DNA of 64,000 nucleotides from Epinephelus fuscoguttatus (Eukaryota > Chordata > Actinopteri > Perciformes > Serranidae). Shown here in pieces: positions 1-32,456 of the stretch. Both the position numbers and the translations under genes were made by a program. The notes below the pieces were generated by a model, which was not told where the DNA came from, made no database searches, and saw only the letters and a program-made list of their open reading frames with translations. The DNA is taken from positions 40,534,033 to 40,598,032 of the forward strand of contig NC_064769.1 in the NCBI RefSeq assembly GCF_011397635.1, read 5' to 3'. How positions within the stretch are numbered: position 1 is the stretch's first letter; each line of letters begins with the position of its first letter.

Positions 1-289
1 CTGGACTCAATACAAGTAGTGATCGTCAATTTGAATGTTTTTTCGGGGGTGGGGTGATATCGGCCGATGAGTCAGCTATCGGCTTTTTCCTACTCCAAAC
101 TATCGTTATTATATCGGCCTTTAAAAATCCACTATCGGTCGACCTCTAGTTCAGACCAGATAAACAAGTTCTTTCTAATCATAAAAAACTGACCCGAAGG
201 AAACTGTCCGTTAGCTTGTTAGCAACCTGTTAGCTTAGCTAGCTCACTGTCAAAACTGAACTCTTCCCTCTAAGAACCACCTGTACAGT
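1..289. repeat. Probable DNA-transposon terminal fragment in myo5b intron 13
   Basis: Repeated TATCGGCC/CTATCGG words between 58 and 150 look like the end of a dispersed fish element. No coding content; family not recognised with certainty. Confidence 0.3.
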
Positions 290-305
290 GTGCTGTGGCA
301 ATACT

Positions 306-1288
306 CGGTCTGTAGGTTAGTCAGCGGGTCAGTTAGCAGGCAGGTCTGTAGGGTAGTCAGCGGGTCAGTTAGCAGGCAGGTCTGTAGGTTAGTCAGCGGG
401 TCAGTTAGCAGGCAGGTCTGTAGGGTAGTCAGCGGGTCAGTTAGCAGGCAGGTCTGTAGGGTAGTCAGCGGGTCAGTTAGCAGGCAGGTCTGTAGGGTAG
501 TCAGCGGGTCAGTTAGCAGGCAGGTCTGTAGGGTAGTCAGCGGGTCAGTTAGTAGGCAGGTCTGTAGGGTAGTCAGCGGGTCAGTTAGCAGGCAGGTCTG
601 TAGGTTAGTCAGCGGGTCAGTTAGCAGGCAGGTCTGTAGGTTAGTCAGCGGGTCAGTTAGCAGGCAGGTCTGTAGGGTAGTCAGCGGGTCAGTTAGTAGG
701 CAGGTCTGTAGGGTAGTCAGCGGGTCAGTTAGTAGGCAGGTCTGTAGGTTAGTCAGCGGGTCAGTTAGCAGGCAGGTCTGTAGGGTAGTCAGCGGGTCAG
801 TTAGTAGGCAGGTCTGTAGGGTAGTCAGCAGGTCAGTTAGCAGGCAGGTCTGTAGGGTAGTCAGCAGGTCAGTTAGTAGGCAGGTCTGTAGGGTAGTCAG
901 CAGGTCAGTTAGCAGGCAGGTCTGTAGGGTAGTCAGCAGGTCAGTTAGCAGGCAGGTCTGTAGGTTAGTCAGCGGGTCAGTTAGCAGGCAGGTCTGTAGG
1001 GTAGTCAGCGGGTCAGTTAGCAGGCAGGTCTGTAGGGTAGTCAGCAGGTCAGTTAGCAGGCAGGTCTGTAGGTTAGTCAGCAGGTCAGTTAGCAGGCAGG
1101 TCTGTAGGGTAGTCAGCAGGTCAGTTAGTAGGCAGGTCTGTAGGGTAGTCAGCGGGTCAGTTAGCAGGCAGGTCTGTAGGGTAGTCAGCAGGTCAGTTAG
1201 CAGGCAGGTCTGTAGGTTAGTCAGCGGGTCAGTTAATAGGCAGGTCTGTAAGGTAGTCAGCGGGTCAGTTAGCAGGCAGGTCTGTACG
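306..1288. repeat. 36-bp minisatellite, about 27 copies, in myo5b intron 13
   Basis: Unit of 36 bases built on GGTCTGTAGGGTAGTCAGCG and GGTCAGTTAGCAGGCA. Variation is limited to a few positions (GGG/GGT, GCG/GCA, GCA/GTA). Because 36 is a multiple of three the array is open on both strands as 12-residue repeats, which explains its long open frames; it lies in an intron and is not a gene. Confidence 0.95.
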
Positions 1289-1523
1289 TAGATAAGTAGG
1301 TATGATATGAGAATAAACTGTGTGAATAACGGAGCCGCGTTACACAACGTAAAAATAAATCTGGCGATGATGGTGAGGAGCTGGATCAAAGACTTCAAAT
1401 GATTAGCGGGTCACAGGAGGAGTTAGGAGGCGAGGACGAGCTGACGATAGCACCTGACCGCCACAGATTAATGAAGCAAAGACACTCGACCCTTTAACAG
1501 CACGTATCTCTGCTGCTGCTCAC

Positions 1524-21703
<20,180 letters not shown>

Positions 21704-22106
21704 CTTGTTCCCGAACAACCGACCAACAAACTACGCTCGTGCCGTCGCTCCCATCAAGAATCCATCAGAATCCGTGTAACCGGAAGTTTCTTCGTCTAAA
21801 CAACCGGACAACTTTGAGTCCCCATGTCCCCGGTGCGGCGGCGCGGCGCGGGGCGGAGCGGAGCGGGGCGGGCAGGTGTTCCCGGCGGAGTTTCGGTCAG
21901 TTTGTTCGGTGAAGCCTCGGCTCTCAGTCAGCCTCGTGCTCCCCGGTAACGGCAGCTGTTGCCTCCGGTAACCACACTGCGCAGTTTCAGCGGCGACACA
22001 CGTTAATCCACCGCGTTAAGAGTCGGTAACGTCCCGTTAAATCAAATACAACAACCTGCCGCAGAGTGAGGACTTCCGGACAGCACGCGCACACTCTGAT
22101 TGGCTG

Positions 22107-22156
<50 letters not shown>

Positions 22157-22260
22157 GCTCATGGGAGCGCAGTTTCACCGGGTCTCAACCTGCGGCTCGC
22201 GACCCCACAGACGGTCCTGAGAGGCCGCTGAGGCGTCACGTGACGTGACGTCATCGATCA
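21704..22260 (-). promoter_or_regulatory. GC-rich 5' flank of myo5b (probable promoter)
   Basis: CpG-rich sequence upstream of the first codon, peaking at 21830-21890 with repeated GGGGCGG and GGAGCGG words (Sp1-type GC boxes). No TATA box seen. A (CA)n tract at 22110-22154 interrupts it. Transcription start not determinable. Confidence 0.55.
22110..22154. repeat. (CA)n microsatellite
   Basis: About 22 units. Confidence 0.97.
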
Positions 22261-24850
22261 TTCACAGGATCAATACACAGAGTGATCGGCCTGTGACCAG
22301 GTGGAAAACAACATATTAAACACATGTCGTCCGGTGTTTTTGTTTGTTGTGCGACACAGTTGATGTGTTTGACAAGTTTTAAAAGAGAATTTATAAATGA
22401 TCAATTATTTATTTATTCAATATTAATTTATTTGTTTCCATATTTACTTCTGTATTTATTTATATGTTTATTTAATCTAATATTTAATTTTGTGTTTATT
22501 TATACGCACATTTATTTACTTCTGTTTATTTCATACGTCTTTACGTAGTAAAATATTAACGTTTTATTCTTGTGATGAAAAAACATCATAAAAACAAGAG
22601 TCCAAAATGTTTTCCATGTTTACAGTGTTTGTTTATATGAACAAGAGAAAAAGACGATCGTTTCAAACTGTTAAAAATATTAAAACTTAACACGTATATA
22701 TATATATATATATATATATACTTGATTTTAATATTAACTTAAATAAATAAACAATATCAACAGTTTTAATCTCTGTAATTTTCCCTTTAAATGTTCAGAA
22801 TACAAACACAAACAATAAACAGTGTCAGTGTCACACACACACACACACACAGTCCGTACAGTGTCGTGTTACATTCTGGGACGAGGGCGCCATCTTGTGG
22901 GGAGAGCGTGCTGTTACCTGATCCTGCTGCAGCCTCATCATCATCGAGACAACACAGGTCACCGTGACCTCACACTCACACACCTGGTGTTCACACTGAC
23001 GCCGTCCTGTTTACAGAGCACGCTCAGTTCAGCAGCAGCTGACTGTGACATCATCCAGAGCCAACAGGAGCACAGGTGAGCTCAGGTCAACACCTCCTTT
23101 AACCTGTTCAACTGAATCTAATCGCCTTCCTCACAAGATGGTGCTGCCGTCACACACACCAACATACAGAGGATCTGAGTGACAAGCTGCATCATCATCA
23201 TCATCATCATCATCAGTCTGCAGGGTCAGTCACGACATCATCCTGTCTCTGTCCTCCTGAGACCCTGCGTCCTCACATGAGGACGTCCCAGTCAGTGTCT
23301 GCTGCTCCTCATCCTTCATCCTGCTGAACTCAGACCTGTTGTCCTCGTTCAGGGACACTTTTTGTCCCATACAGACCACTATACACTGATCCATGTAAAA
23401 ACAAGATGGCAGCCATCTGTGCAGAGTCAGTCTGCAGCTGATTCTGACACGGACAGAAACAGAACCTGATCACATGTCAGGGTTCAGACTTTATGAATGA
23501 TTAATAAAGTTTGTAGTTTGATATGACGACACGTGATATATTTAATATTCATCTGAGACCTGACGCATCTGTCAGTGTGTGGAGCACAGCTGTGTAGCTG
23601 TGCTGGCCGATGCTGCGCTATGATTGGCCAGCCACCATTCGAGGGGCGGGGCTTAGCAAAGGGTGAATTGTTTTGATTAATGTTTCTGCTGTCAGAGCCC
23701 CGAGGCTGTGGACCAATCAGGGTCTTTAAGTCCCTTCTTCCAACAGACTTTAATCAGTTTAAAGTTAATTTGAAGTGTTTTTATCACTTCTTATAAAGTC
23801 GTCGTTTTATGTCTCGTCTGTTTTAATGATCCACACGTGAAGAAAGTGCTTCATGAGTAAAGATTATTATCACTTTATTCTTCGTCCTGATTAAACTTCT
23901 TCACTTTTATTTAAAGGTCCAGTCAGTGACATCTAGTGGTGAAGCTGCAGACAGCAACAAACTGAAACTTCTCTGGTGTGCTGAGTGTGCAGGAGACATG
24001 AACACATGAATGTCTCTCTAGAGTCAGTGTTTGGTTTGTCCGCTCTGGGCTACTGTAGAAACATGGCGGTGCAACATGGTGATCTCTGTAGACGAGGACC
24101 TGCTGCCTGTGGAGATATAAACAGCTCATTCTGAGGGAACAGAAACACACTGAGTCTGACTCTCAGCGGTGCTGTTCTGTTTCACGAGATGTGTAACAGC
24201 GCCCTGATTCCCGCCATTGACGAGATATACCGTGAATCGGGGTGCTGTTACACATCTCGTGAAACAGAACAGCACCGCCGTGTCCAAAAACAAATGAAGA
24301 AGAAGACCCGCTGGCAACAGGAAGAAGATGTAGCCGCTTGTAAACTGCAGGAAAATGCTGACGGAAAAGTTTACGGCTGCACAAGTGGTGGAGACGCTGA
24401 TGGACTCAGACTCTGACACTTCCTGTTTTGATCAACATTCTGAATCTGATTGGACGAAGAAACAAACGAGATGGTGGGACGAATCTCCATGACGACCACG
24501 GAGGAGACGGAGACAACAGAACACTGAGCGATGACTGAATGTGTCAACATGTTCCACAGCTGCAACTCAAAGAGATTATTATTAGTGATACAGTTCAGAC
24601 TGACGCAAGGAAATGAGAACGAGACAGAACAATGAAACAGACGGTCTGTTCTTCAGTCTGATGTCTGTGTAACAGCCATCCTGCTGCAACACAACACTCT
24701 GGTGAGGAAAGGGTTAAGTGTAATGGGGCCCAGTGGAGCTGTGATGAACCGTCCTCAGTGCAGGAACCATCCCAGTAACAGAGTACTGTCACAGTGTGGT
24801 AATCTGATTACTTCCCCAGCAGCAGTTACAGGTTGTATCTGAAGCTGACT

Positions 24851-24896
<46 letters not shown>

Positions 24897-24952
24897 TATC
24901 AGAGGAACCAGGCAGAGTGTGTGTTATCACTGACGTGGTGTAATGCTGATAA

Positions 24953-24990
<38 letters not shown>

Positions 24991-25400
24991 GTATCACCTG
25001 AACATTAACCGACACAGATCAGAAGATAAGAGCTCAGAAAGATTAAAAAGGACCTTTACCTTGGAGTACGGGTAATAATCACTGGTCATCCTCTCAGGGT
25101 AATCAGCAGGTCAGTAGATCATCAATAGATCATCAATAGATCATCAATAGATCATCAGTAGCTCGTCATGTGGCGTCAAGTTTAAAGACATGAGCTGGTC
25201 CGACTGTGGGAAGCAGCACGACTCAGACCTGTCTGAGCAGAACTCTTGTTCTTACATCAGGTAATGAGTCCACTCCCAGAACACTCCCTCTGCAGGTATG
25301 AGCTGTTTACCTGCCGCTCCACCCACAACAGCCACTGTCAACACCTGTGCACAGCTCACCTGTGGAGCCGTGCAGAGCAGCAGGAGTACGGAGGACCAGT
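22261..25400. other. Intergenic, no gene recognised
   Basis: AT-rich ATTTATTTAT stretch at 22380-22540, (TA)n at 22697-22720, (CA)n at 22833-22851 and 24854-24893, (TG)n at 24955-24988. 23915-24130 resembles a dispersed fish repeat (TCCAGTCAGTGACATCTAGT, TTTGGTTTGTCCGCTCTGGG). No credible coding exon. Confidence 0.6.
24167..24277. repeat. Perfect 34-bp inverted repeat (hairpin)
   Basis: 24167-24200 (CGGTGCTGTTCTGTTTCACG...) is the exact reverse complement of 24244-24277 around a 43-base spacer whose edges also pair in part (GATTC/GAATC). Confidence 0.9.
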
Positions 25401-25429
25401 CCTGACTCTACTAACAACAAACACATACA

Positions 25430-26080
25430 TACATAATAATAATAACTTTATTTATATAGCACCTTTTAAAAACAAAGTGCTTTGACAAACAAAGCAAAAT
25501 CAGTCCAATCAACAATATGACAGCAGCAGGTAAGACAGCAACAACACACAGTGTAGCAGAGGCAGACATATACAACATGGCAGCATCAAGGTAGCAGCAA
25601 GGAGTACAGGAGAAAACAGCAAAGGGAATAAAATAAGTAAATACAACTAAAACACTAATAGATAAACAATACAAGAAAAAAAGAGGAGAAGGATGACATC
25701 ACATAAAAGCAAGTCTATAAAAATGGGTTTTAAGAAGTGATTTAAAGGAAGTTACTGATTCTGCAAACCTTATGTCCTCTGCCAGGTCGATCCAAAGCCG
25801 AGGGGCCCTGATGGAAAAAGCTCGGTCGCCCTTAGACTTCAGCCTCGACTCTGGAACAATCAAAAGGCCCCTGCCCGAGGATCTGAGGCTGCGTACAGGC
25901 TCATATGGGGTCAACATATCTGTTATATAGCTAGGGGCCAGACCCAGACGTGCCTTAAAAGTGATCAGTAAAATCTTAAAATCAATTCTAAAACAGACAG
26001 CGAGCCAGTGAAGGGAAGCAAGAACAGGGGTGATGTGATGTCGTCTGTTAAAACCAGTGAGAAGCCTAGCTGGAAACAAA
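25430..26080 (-). mobile_element. CR1/L2-like LINE, 3' end
   Basis: Minus strand encodes RRHHITPVLASLHWLAV, then SYITDMLTPYEPVRSLRSSG and RLWIDLAEDIRFAESVTSFK, the C-terminal part of a non-LTR reverse transcriptase ORF, with a stop after FYRLAFM. The AAATAAAGTTATTATTATTA tail at 25430-25450 marks the 3' end. 5'-truncated near 26080. Confidence 0.8.
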
Positions 26081-26844
26081 AGACAAACAAATACACAAAT
26101 AAATCTGGAAACAAAGAAATACACACAAAAACGAATAAATACACAAATAAATAGATAAATATGTAATTAATTAATAGAAGTAAAGAACTAAGCACAGTAA
26201 TGAATGAAAGCAGTGCGACGGCCTGGAGGCAGTCGGGCATTAGAGAAGGTCCTGATGAGGGTTTGGTGAGACTGGTCCTACATCAGCTGCACAATGACTC
26301 TTTCACAATAAAAGCTTTCATGTAACTTGTCCCTCGTCTTCAGCACTGCATGTTACCAGAATGTCATGTGACGTACGGAGGGCAAAGGTGTAGAGTCACG
26401 GGTGGCGCTGACACCAGTCGTCTCTGAACATTACAGACCTGAAATCTAACACTGATCAAACTGAATGTTGTTTCCATGGTAACCACAGTATGACAAGAAA
26501 ACACAGCTGACTTGTTTAATTAATGTTGTATTTTAATTCTCACCGCTGCACAATATCAACTGTAAGTTACGTCAGATCAGGCGGCCTGTCCTCCACCTTC
26601 GTCCTCACTGTACGGTTGCTGAGACCGATATCTGCAGATGTGTTTTTCCACCCAGTTACAGAGAACATGAGGTCTCTCCTGTCGTGGGACGCACATGTTT
26701 GTACTCTGACTGTGACGCCAGGCGCTGACATAAAATACAGCTTTTCAAAATGTCTGCAGGGCACAACAAGAAAACTACATCAAGGCTGTGTTCACCCCAG
26801 ATTGCTCCCAATATTATATGCACCCTGTATGCACCTGACGATGC

Positions 26845-26876
<32 letters not shown>

Positions 26877-27635
26877 GCTGGTGGAATTTGTTTCCAGTAC
26901 AGCTCATTGAAACAGGTTCCAACATAAAGGACATTGAACATATAACATAGATATACAGACAAACACATTATCACACGAATAATTAGGCTATGACAAAAAG
27001 AATGTTTTAAACGTTAAATGTTTTTTTTTATTGTATACTTCATGTATTTTGTTCAAAATGAGGCAAATACACACATAAGAACATGAAATGACGGTGAAAC
27101 ACATTGATTTCGGATCGCAGTGACAGCTGACTGGACAGATAAGACACCAGACTAAACTAAGCCTGGTTGTTAACCTGGTCGGGACCAGGCTGAGTGCACA
27201 GAATAAATCTCCATGGCAACATATATGTGCCTCTGCTTTCGAACAACCGAATCAACGCTAAGTTAAACCAGGATAACCAACATATCCCGGCTTAATCCCT
27301 TATCTAGGTTTCGAACAACAGGGCTCAGGTCCACCAGCCACAGGGTGAAGCTCATGGGGCCAGCAGGAGGACAAAGGAAAGGAGGACTCTGATGACAGTG
27401 AGGTAGAACTTGACAAGCTGTTGTGTGAGCTCAAAAGCCAGGGCTCACAACTCTAGTATTGTCCATGCTGGAATAGTGTTCAAATATTCAAATAGTGTTC
27501 CTATTCATACTGTTGTGTTTGTTGCTGTTGTTGTTTACTGACACCGTTACATTATATACATGAGAAAAGAGTGACAAGAAAAGAAGGGAGAAGGAGAGTC
27601 ATTTGACTTTGCAGTTCTTCTTTATCATGTTCTTT
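26081..27635. other. Intergenic, repeats only
   Basis: ATAAATAAATA-rich stretch 26085-26165; (TTGA)n at 26847-26875; 27160-27325 resembles a DNA-transposon end (TAGGTTTCGAACAACAGGGC at 27305, TCCATGGCAACATATATGTG upstream). No gene recognised. Confidence 0.55.
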
Positions 27636-27639
27636 CATT

Positions 27640-28510
27640 GTGTCTTAATATTCCAAATACAGTAAAAAATAGTTGTTTAAATAAAGTTGTTTTGAACTTG
27701 GGGAAAAAAACAAACCCAAAAAAACCTCAACAGCAGGCGGCAACAACACAGGATCCCAGTCCCCAGACGCACAACATGGAAGAGGACCAGCACAGCCAAC
27801 CAAAACCTGTTCAAAAGGCTCTGCAGCACCGTCATCCTCTGACACAGTGTCTTTGAACCGACTGCATGAAGTAGGATCTGCCGTCGGCTCCGTCACCAAC
27901 TGAGCATCATCAGGAGCAATGTCTAACCGAGGGTCAGAACTCACTTTTGGAGCAACACAAACTCGGCCCCAGCTAGATCATTTCCAAGGAGCAACGAAAC
28001 ATCATTTGGAAGCTGTGGGGAAAGAGCAACCACAACTTCACCAGATACCAAGTCGGAGTTCAGTGTCAGTGTGTGTAGGGGTAGGGGCAAAAATCTCATT
28101 ACCAAACCCCTTAACCAAAGCATAGGAACCAAGAAAAGACTGGTCACTATATGGGAGAGCATCAGAGTCTGAAAAGCTCCAGTGTCTCGCCATATTCTTT
28201 TAGAGCCAACTCCCTGTGCCATCGCTGGATTGCAGCCTCAGATGCAACAGGGGACACAGGCATGACAAACTCAGCTGCTGGAGGAGACGGTTTCAACACG
28301 CCTCTACTCATAAGCTCTTTTTTAATCGAATCTTTAATGTTCTTTTTCAGCTTTTTATCATCATTAGAAATTTCAATATCATAGCTAGATGCCAGCTGAA
28401 GAAGTTATTCTTTGGTGAACTCTCGAGAACGTCTTCACAAGGCTGTGCAAGGAAATCATCAAGAGTTGCCACTGTTTCAGCAAAGTTTGCTTGACAAGTT
28501 TCACTGCCTT
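27640..28510 (-). mobile_element. Gypsy-like retroelement relic (gag N-terminus and protease end)
   Basis: Minus strand, right to left: a gag-like start (VATLDDFLAQPCEDVLES), then in a shifted frame IEISNDDKKLKKNIKDSIKK and MSRGVLKPSPPAAEF, EAAIQRWHRELALKEYGE; then after a gap a retropepsin-like end, SDLVSGEVVVALSPQLP..SLLLGNDLAG. Most of gag is missing between them and stops and frameshifts are present. The RT and integrase regions are absent, so this is an internally deleted, inactive copy. LTRs were not located. Confidence 0.55.
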
Positions 28511-29716
28511 AAGGGACACACATAAAGCAATCACACACACAATGGGGCTTCACACAAAGCAACCACTGCTGCTCCTTTAGCTATGCATACAGCACAAAAC
28601 ACAAGACGGGTCCAACACAGCACACAGCTGACACAAGATGGCTACACTACCATCCAATGTAGACAACTATTACCCTTCAAGCCAGCAAGGCAGCACAAAA
28701 GATTACTTGCCCCACACAAGCACAGAATTGAGCTTGCTAGTAATCAGGGTTATGCACAAGGTCACAGAAACACTCAGGGTAATATTCATCTACACAAGCC
28801 CACACTGAGCTCAACACAAAAGCCACTAAACACACTAAAGTTAGGATCATGGACCCAACACAGTGCCACTCCTGGCACAACTCACCTAACTTCACGAATG
28901 CTCTCTCTTCCCTCCCTCCAGATGAACAAACAAACAGGGAGCATGGCTGTCAAGTTCAAACCACAAAACCAGTGCAACACAGAGCAGAGTGGAGCAACCC
29001 TGGACACCTGCCTCACCAGACTAAAACCTAAGTATCTTCTGAGGTTACCAGGCTTGAGGCGGCTTTAAACGCAAAAACCAAAGCTCCACAGAAAGCCAAA
29101 ACACAGCCAACTGCAGAAGCTTGGAGCGTGCCCCTACCCAGGATACCCTCGAAAACAAAAAAGGAAAAACAACAAAAGAGTGAACCGTTGGAAGGATCAA
29201 AGTCCAGCTGGAACACTCGCCCTACATAACCAGGGAGCTCTAGCACTGAAATGTGTGGCCTACAGATGACAACCATACTCGCCAAACCAAACCCAAACCA
29301 GAAAGGAGAGAAGCACACAGCCTCCACACTCCAGCAAGCAACAAAGGAACACCAAGGAACCAACAGAAATCTAGGGGAAATGATCAGAAATGGACGAGCC
29401 CCCATTATGTTGCAACCCTGGCTCACGGGAAGCAACACAATGAAAATGGTGGGACCAAAAACTGAATGCAAGACTGTTTGTTAAGTAAGGTAGCAGTAAG
29501 AAACCCAAAACAAAGGGACAAACAGCCTGGAGTGCTGCAGCATGGCCTGCAGCTGGTGAGAGAGAGAGAGACAGAAGGAGGCGTGGCTTGCCTTTTAAAC
29601 CTGGGGGTCATGTGACCACAGGCTGCTTCAGGAACTCAGAGAACCTGGAGGAAAATAAGAAACACAAGCAGGGCACAAACATAATACAAAACACAATACA
29701 TGACATAATATATGAG

Positions 29717-30507
29717 ACCTGTAACAGTGATAACAGGTGAAAGTAGCATGCACATCCCAAAAAAATGTAATGCTGGGTGCTGGACCACAAAGTAAGTATG
29801 GAATATGTAAACACAAATGACAAGTTCCTAGACCCATAGAAATGAAGCACACGGACCACACACATCATAAAAAAGGCCTCAAGTCAAAATCAACATTAAG
29901 CCCTTTGGGAACTTGTCATTTGTGTTTACATTGTTCCCTCAGTAGCTGGTATGATGTTGGATTTGATTGTTTTCTGCTACTACTGTGTGAGCCATGTTTC
30001 TCATATTGTCTGCACTTGCCATAACGCTGTGTTCGATATTTATTAGAGACGCCTCTACAGAACATTTTTTTCCCCTTTTTAATATCGCATAAATTTATGA
30101 TGGTCTTCACCTGATGTTCTCTTTATGTGATATTTAAAGTGTGTGGGATTTGTTCATATTTATATTTGCACTGCAGGCCTTATACCTGCGCATATTCTTA
30201 AAGATTTTCTGATAGAACCTTCTTAAAGAATCTTTGTAAAGTGCATTTAAAGATTGTTTCTCATCAATCAGAAATATATTTTTCTTTTCTGTTTGATAAT
30301 TATGATTATTGTTCTCACACCTGTGGTTTATTCACTTGATTGTGTCAGGTGACCCTGAGGGGTTGTGTGTGTATATATGGAGGTGTATTCACATTCACTT
30401 TATGTCTGATGAAGGGCAGGGGCCCGAAACGTAACACATAAATAAATTGTTCAAGGAGCAGCTTCTGGTGTGCGGACTTGATCTTTTATTCCACCTGTAA
30501 CAGTGAT
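29717..30507 (+). mobile_element. Candidate element with 15-bp flanking direct repeat, ending in a Penelope-type tail
   Basis: ACCTGTAACAGTGAT occurs at 29717-29731 and again at 30493-30507, as expected for a target-site duplication. Inside are a 24-bp perfect hairpin (29805-29828 with 29908-29931) and, near the right end, CTGATGA..GAAAC with the fold expected of Penelope-like element tails. No coding sequence. Confidence 0.45.
30399..30442 (+). ncRNA. Hammerhead-ribozyme-like motif (probably degenerate)
   Basis: Stem I: TTTATGT (30399-30405) pairs perfectly with ACATAAA (30436-30442). Core CTGATGA at 30406-30412. Stem II: GGGC (30414-30417) with GCCC (30422-30425), preceded by one extra A. 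Then GAAA at 30426-30429. Penelope-like retroelements are known to carry minimal type I hammerheads with very short stem III; here the stem III/cleavage region (CGTAAC) does not match the expected NUH context, so self-cleavage is doubtful. Confidence 0.45.
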
Positions 30508-31429
30508 GTCATCACAATGTAAAGTCTATGAGCTGAGCAGGGACCCGTGGGCGGGGGGGTGACAGCCGAGCACAGCTGAACACAGCTGACTTCCTGTTTA
30601 GCACTCCGCTAACTTGAGTGGAGATAAAATGGTTTAATCTCGCGGCTCTTTAGACTTTCCAAACGTCATCAGACTGAACAGATCAAATCGTGATCATGAG
30701 ACGAGTCGTCTCTCAGGAGCTGTGACACTCAAAACATGTATCCACACAGACCTGTCTTTCATGATGTGAGTCAATGGGAAAAGTCTTTTTGGGCATCACG
30801 TGACATCACACCACTGTTTGGCCACTACAAAAAACTGGCCTCAAAGCGTGGTTGACCTCCTGTGGGCCAGTGTCAAGTTATTATCATACATCTGTGACGC
30901 AAACAACAGGTGACGAAGGAAACACAGAACAATGGAGCAACAGTGAAGTCCAGGTTTACTGAGCAGATACGTGACGGAGGAAACAAAACCTGATTTTGAC
31001 TCGTCAAAACAAAAGTGACGTTCCTGCGCCAAATGTCAGCCGGCTCACAGTCTGATTTACAGTCGTCCAACAAAAGTTAAAAAGCAGCACAATGTTTGTG
31101 ATTCATGCTCCAGTGACAGGCTTCAGTCGTCTCCACGGCTCTGCCCAAAGTTTTGTGTGGTCAAGTTTAGTGTAATCTGCACAGACAGCTGTAAACGTGT
31201 TTTAACATATCAACTGTGTCTTTATTGACTGATCAGCTCACAGTACGTCTGTGAGCAACCGACTGACTCTATTTAGAACCAAGATGGCCGCTTCGGGACT
31301 TCGCTCTCTCCTTCTCCTGGTTTAGTTAGATTTTTTAGCTTTCTGCTGCCCCTCACTGGTCACCTCCACCAGAGAGGAACTCCCACACATTGATCAGTCC
31401 TGCACTGGTGCTGGTGAGGCTACGGCAGC

Positions 31430-31570
31430 GGAGATTACGCGCTCTGCTCCCGTCTATACACCTGGCAAATGTCCACTCTTTGGCAAATAAGATGGAGGAG
31501 TTGCTGCTGCTCACTCATAAAAACTCGGACTTAAGCACATCTGCCGCCCTGTGTTTCACCGAATCGTAAT
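31430..31570 (+). mobile_element. LINE endonuclease N-terminal fragment
   Basis: Plus strand reads HLANVHSLANKMEELLLLTH, then KNSDLSTSAALCFTES, the usual start of an AP-endonuclease domain in fish LINEs (NVRSL.NK.DEL, LCFTETWL). Ends abruptly. Confidence 0.6.
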
Positions 31571-31961
31571 TTTCATCAATGAAATCCACACTGGTCGTCC
31601 GCAACATAACAGAACTCTACAGGTGAGCAATGTTGAAAATATTTCTGTTGAGCAACTCTTCAAACTGTTGAAACATAAATCAGGCTTCACAGGACGGCAC
31701 GTCAGCGTTTGGATCAGCCATGTGAATGCAAACAGGATAAAACCCCCGACGGGGTGCAGCCCTCAGGAAGTCCTCACAGCTGTTGATACTGGAAACACTT
31801 GTGAAGTGCTTAACTTAACTTTTAAGAAGCTAAACAGACGAAAGAGAAGAGCATACTCTTGGCAGCAGCAGCCACGTTCTTTATTTCAACTCTGGTTAAC
31901 AACAACAACCAACAGTCAGCAGCGCCCTCTGCTGACTAGTGCGCAAGTGCAGCTCAAATGA
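31571..31961 (+). other. Unrecognised open frame directly after the LINE fragment
   Basis: About 130 codons, basic and without a motif I know (contains NVENISVEQLFKLLKHKSGF, then KKLNRRKRRAYSW). It may be part of a mobile element or chance. No promoter or splice evidence. Confidence 0.2.
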
Positions 31962-32163
31962 TCACAATAAACTGGCTTATGCCACAACACTCACTTTTCT
32001 TTGGAACATAAATGTTGAGGTCTGGAAGCTGTTATCTAGAAGTCGTTTGGTTGTGTCTCGTTACAGGGTTCCTACAGTTTAACACAGGTTTGGAGACTCT
32101 GTAAGGATCTGTGGGAACTCTGGGTGAAAGGACTGAAGGTGAAGCTCACAATGTGGACAGACT

Positions 32164-32169
32164 TTTATT
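32164..32169 (-). terminator. Polyadenylation hexamer AATAAA overlapping the cfap53 stop codon
   Basis: Minus strand reads GAA-TAA-AAG: the TAA stop is the middle of AATAAA, implying a 3' UTR of only a few tens of bases. Confidence 0.6.
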
Positions 32170-32456
32170 CATATAAACCATCAGAGTAACGTGGGGCTGC
32201 GCAGGCTGACCCTGTGTGTCGCTGTCTGGAGGCAGACCTGGTGCATCCCTCTGTTCGTCTGAACGGATGGGGGGCGCTGGCGTGAGACGTAGGTCTGGAC
32301 AGGATGTGGTCTTTCCTCTGTTCGTACAGCTGCTGCAGGATCACACCCTGCTGCTGCTCCCTCTCCTCCTGAGCTCTCTGCTCACTGTGGCGCCACTGCT
32401 GAGCCTCGATCTGAGCCTTCAGGTCGGCCTGGTACGCCTCGGAGCTCTGCTTCTGA
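32165..32456 (-). CDS. cfap53: cfap53 last exon
   Basis: QKQSSEAYQADLKAQIEAQQ, then HSEQRAQEEREQQQGVILQQ and a basic tail ending SDGLYE. Stop TAA at 32165-32167 lies inside the AATAAA hexamer. Confidence 0.88.

Noticed and set aside
250-1398. Long open frames over the 36-bp repeat on both strands
   Set aside because: They are products of a 12-codon repeat lying in a myo5b intron; no start context, splice or homology support.
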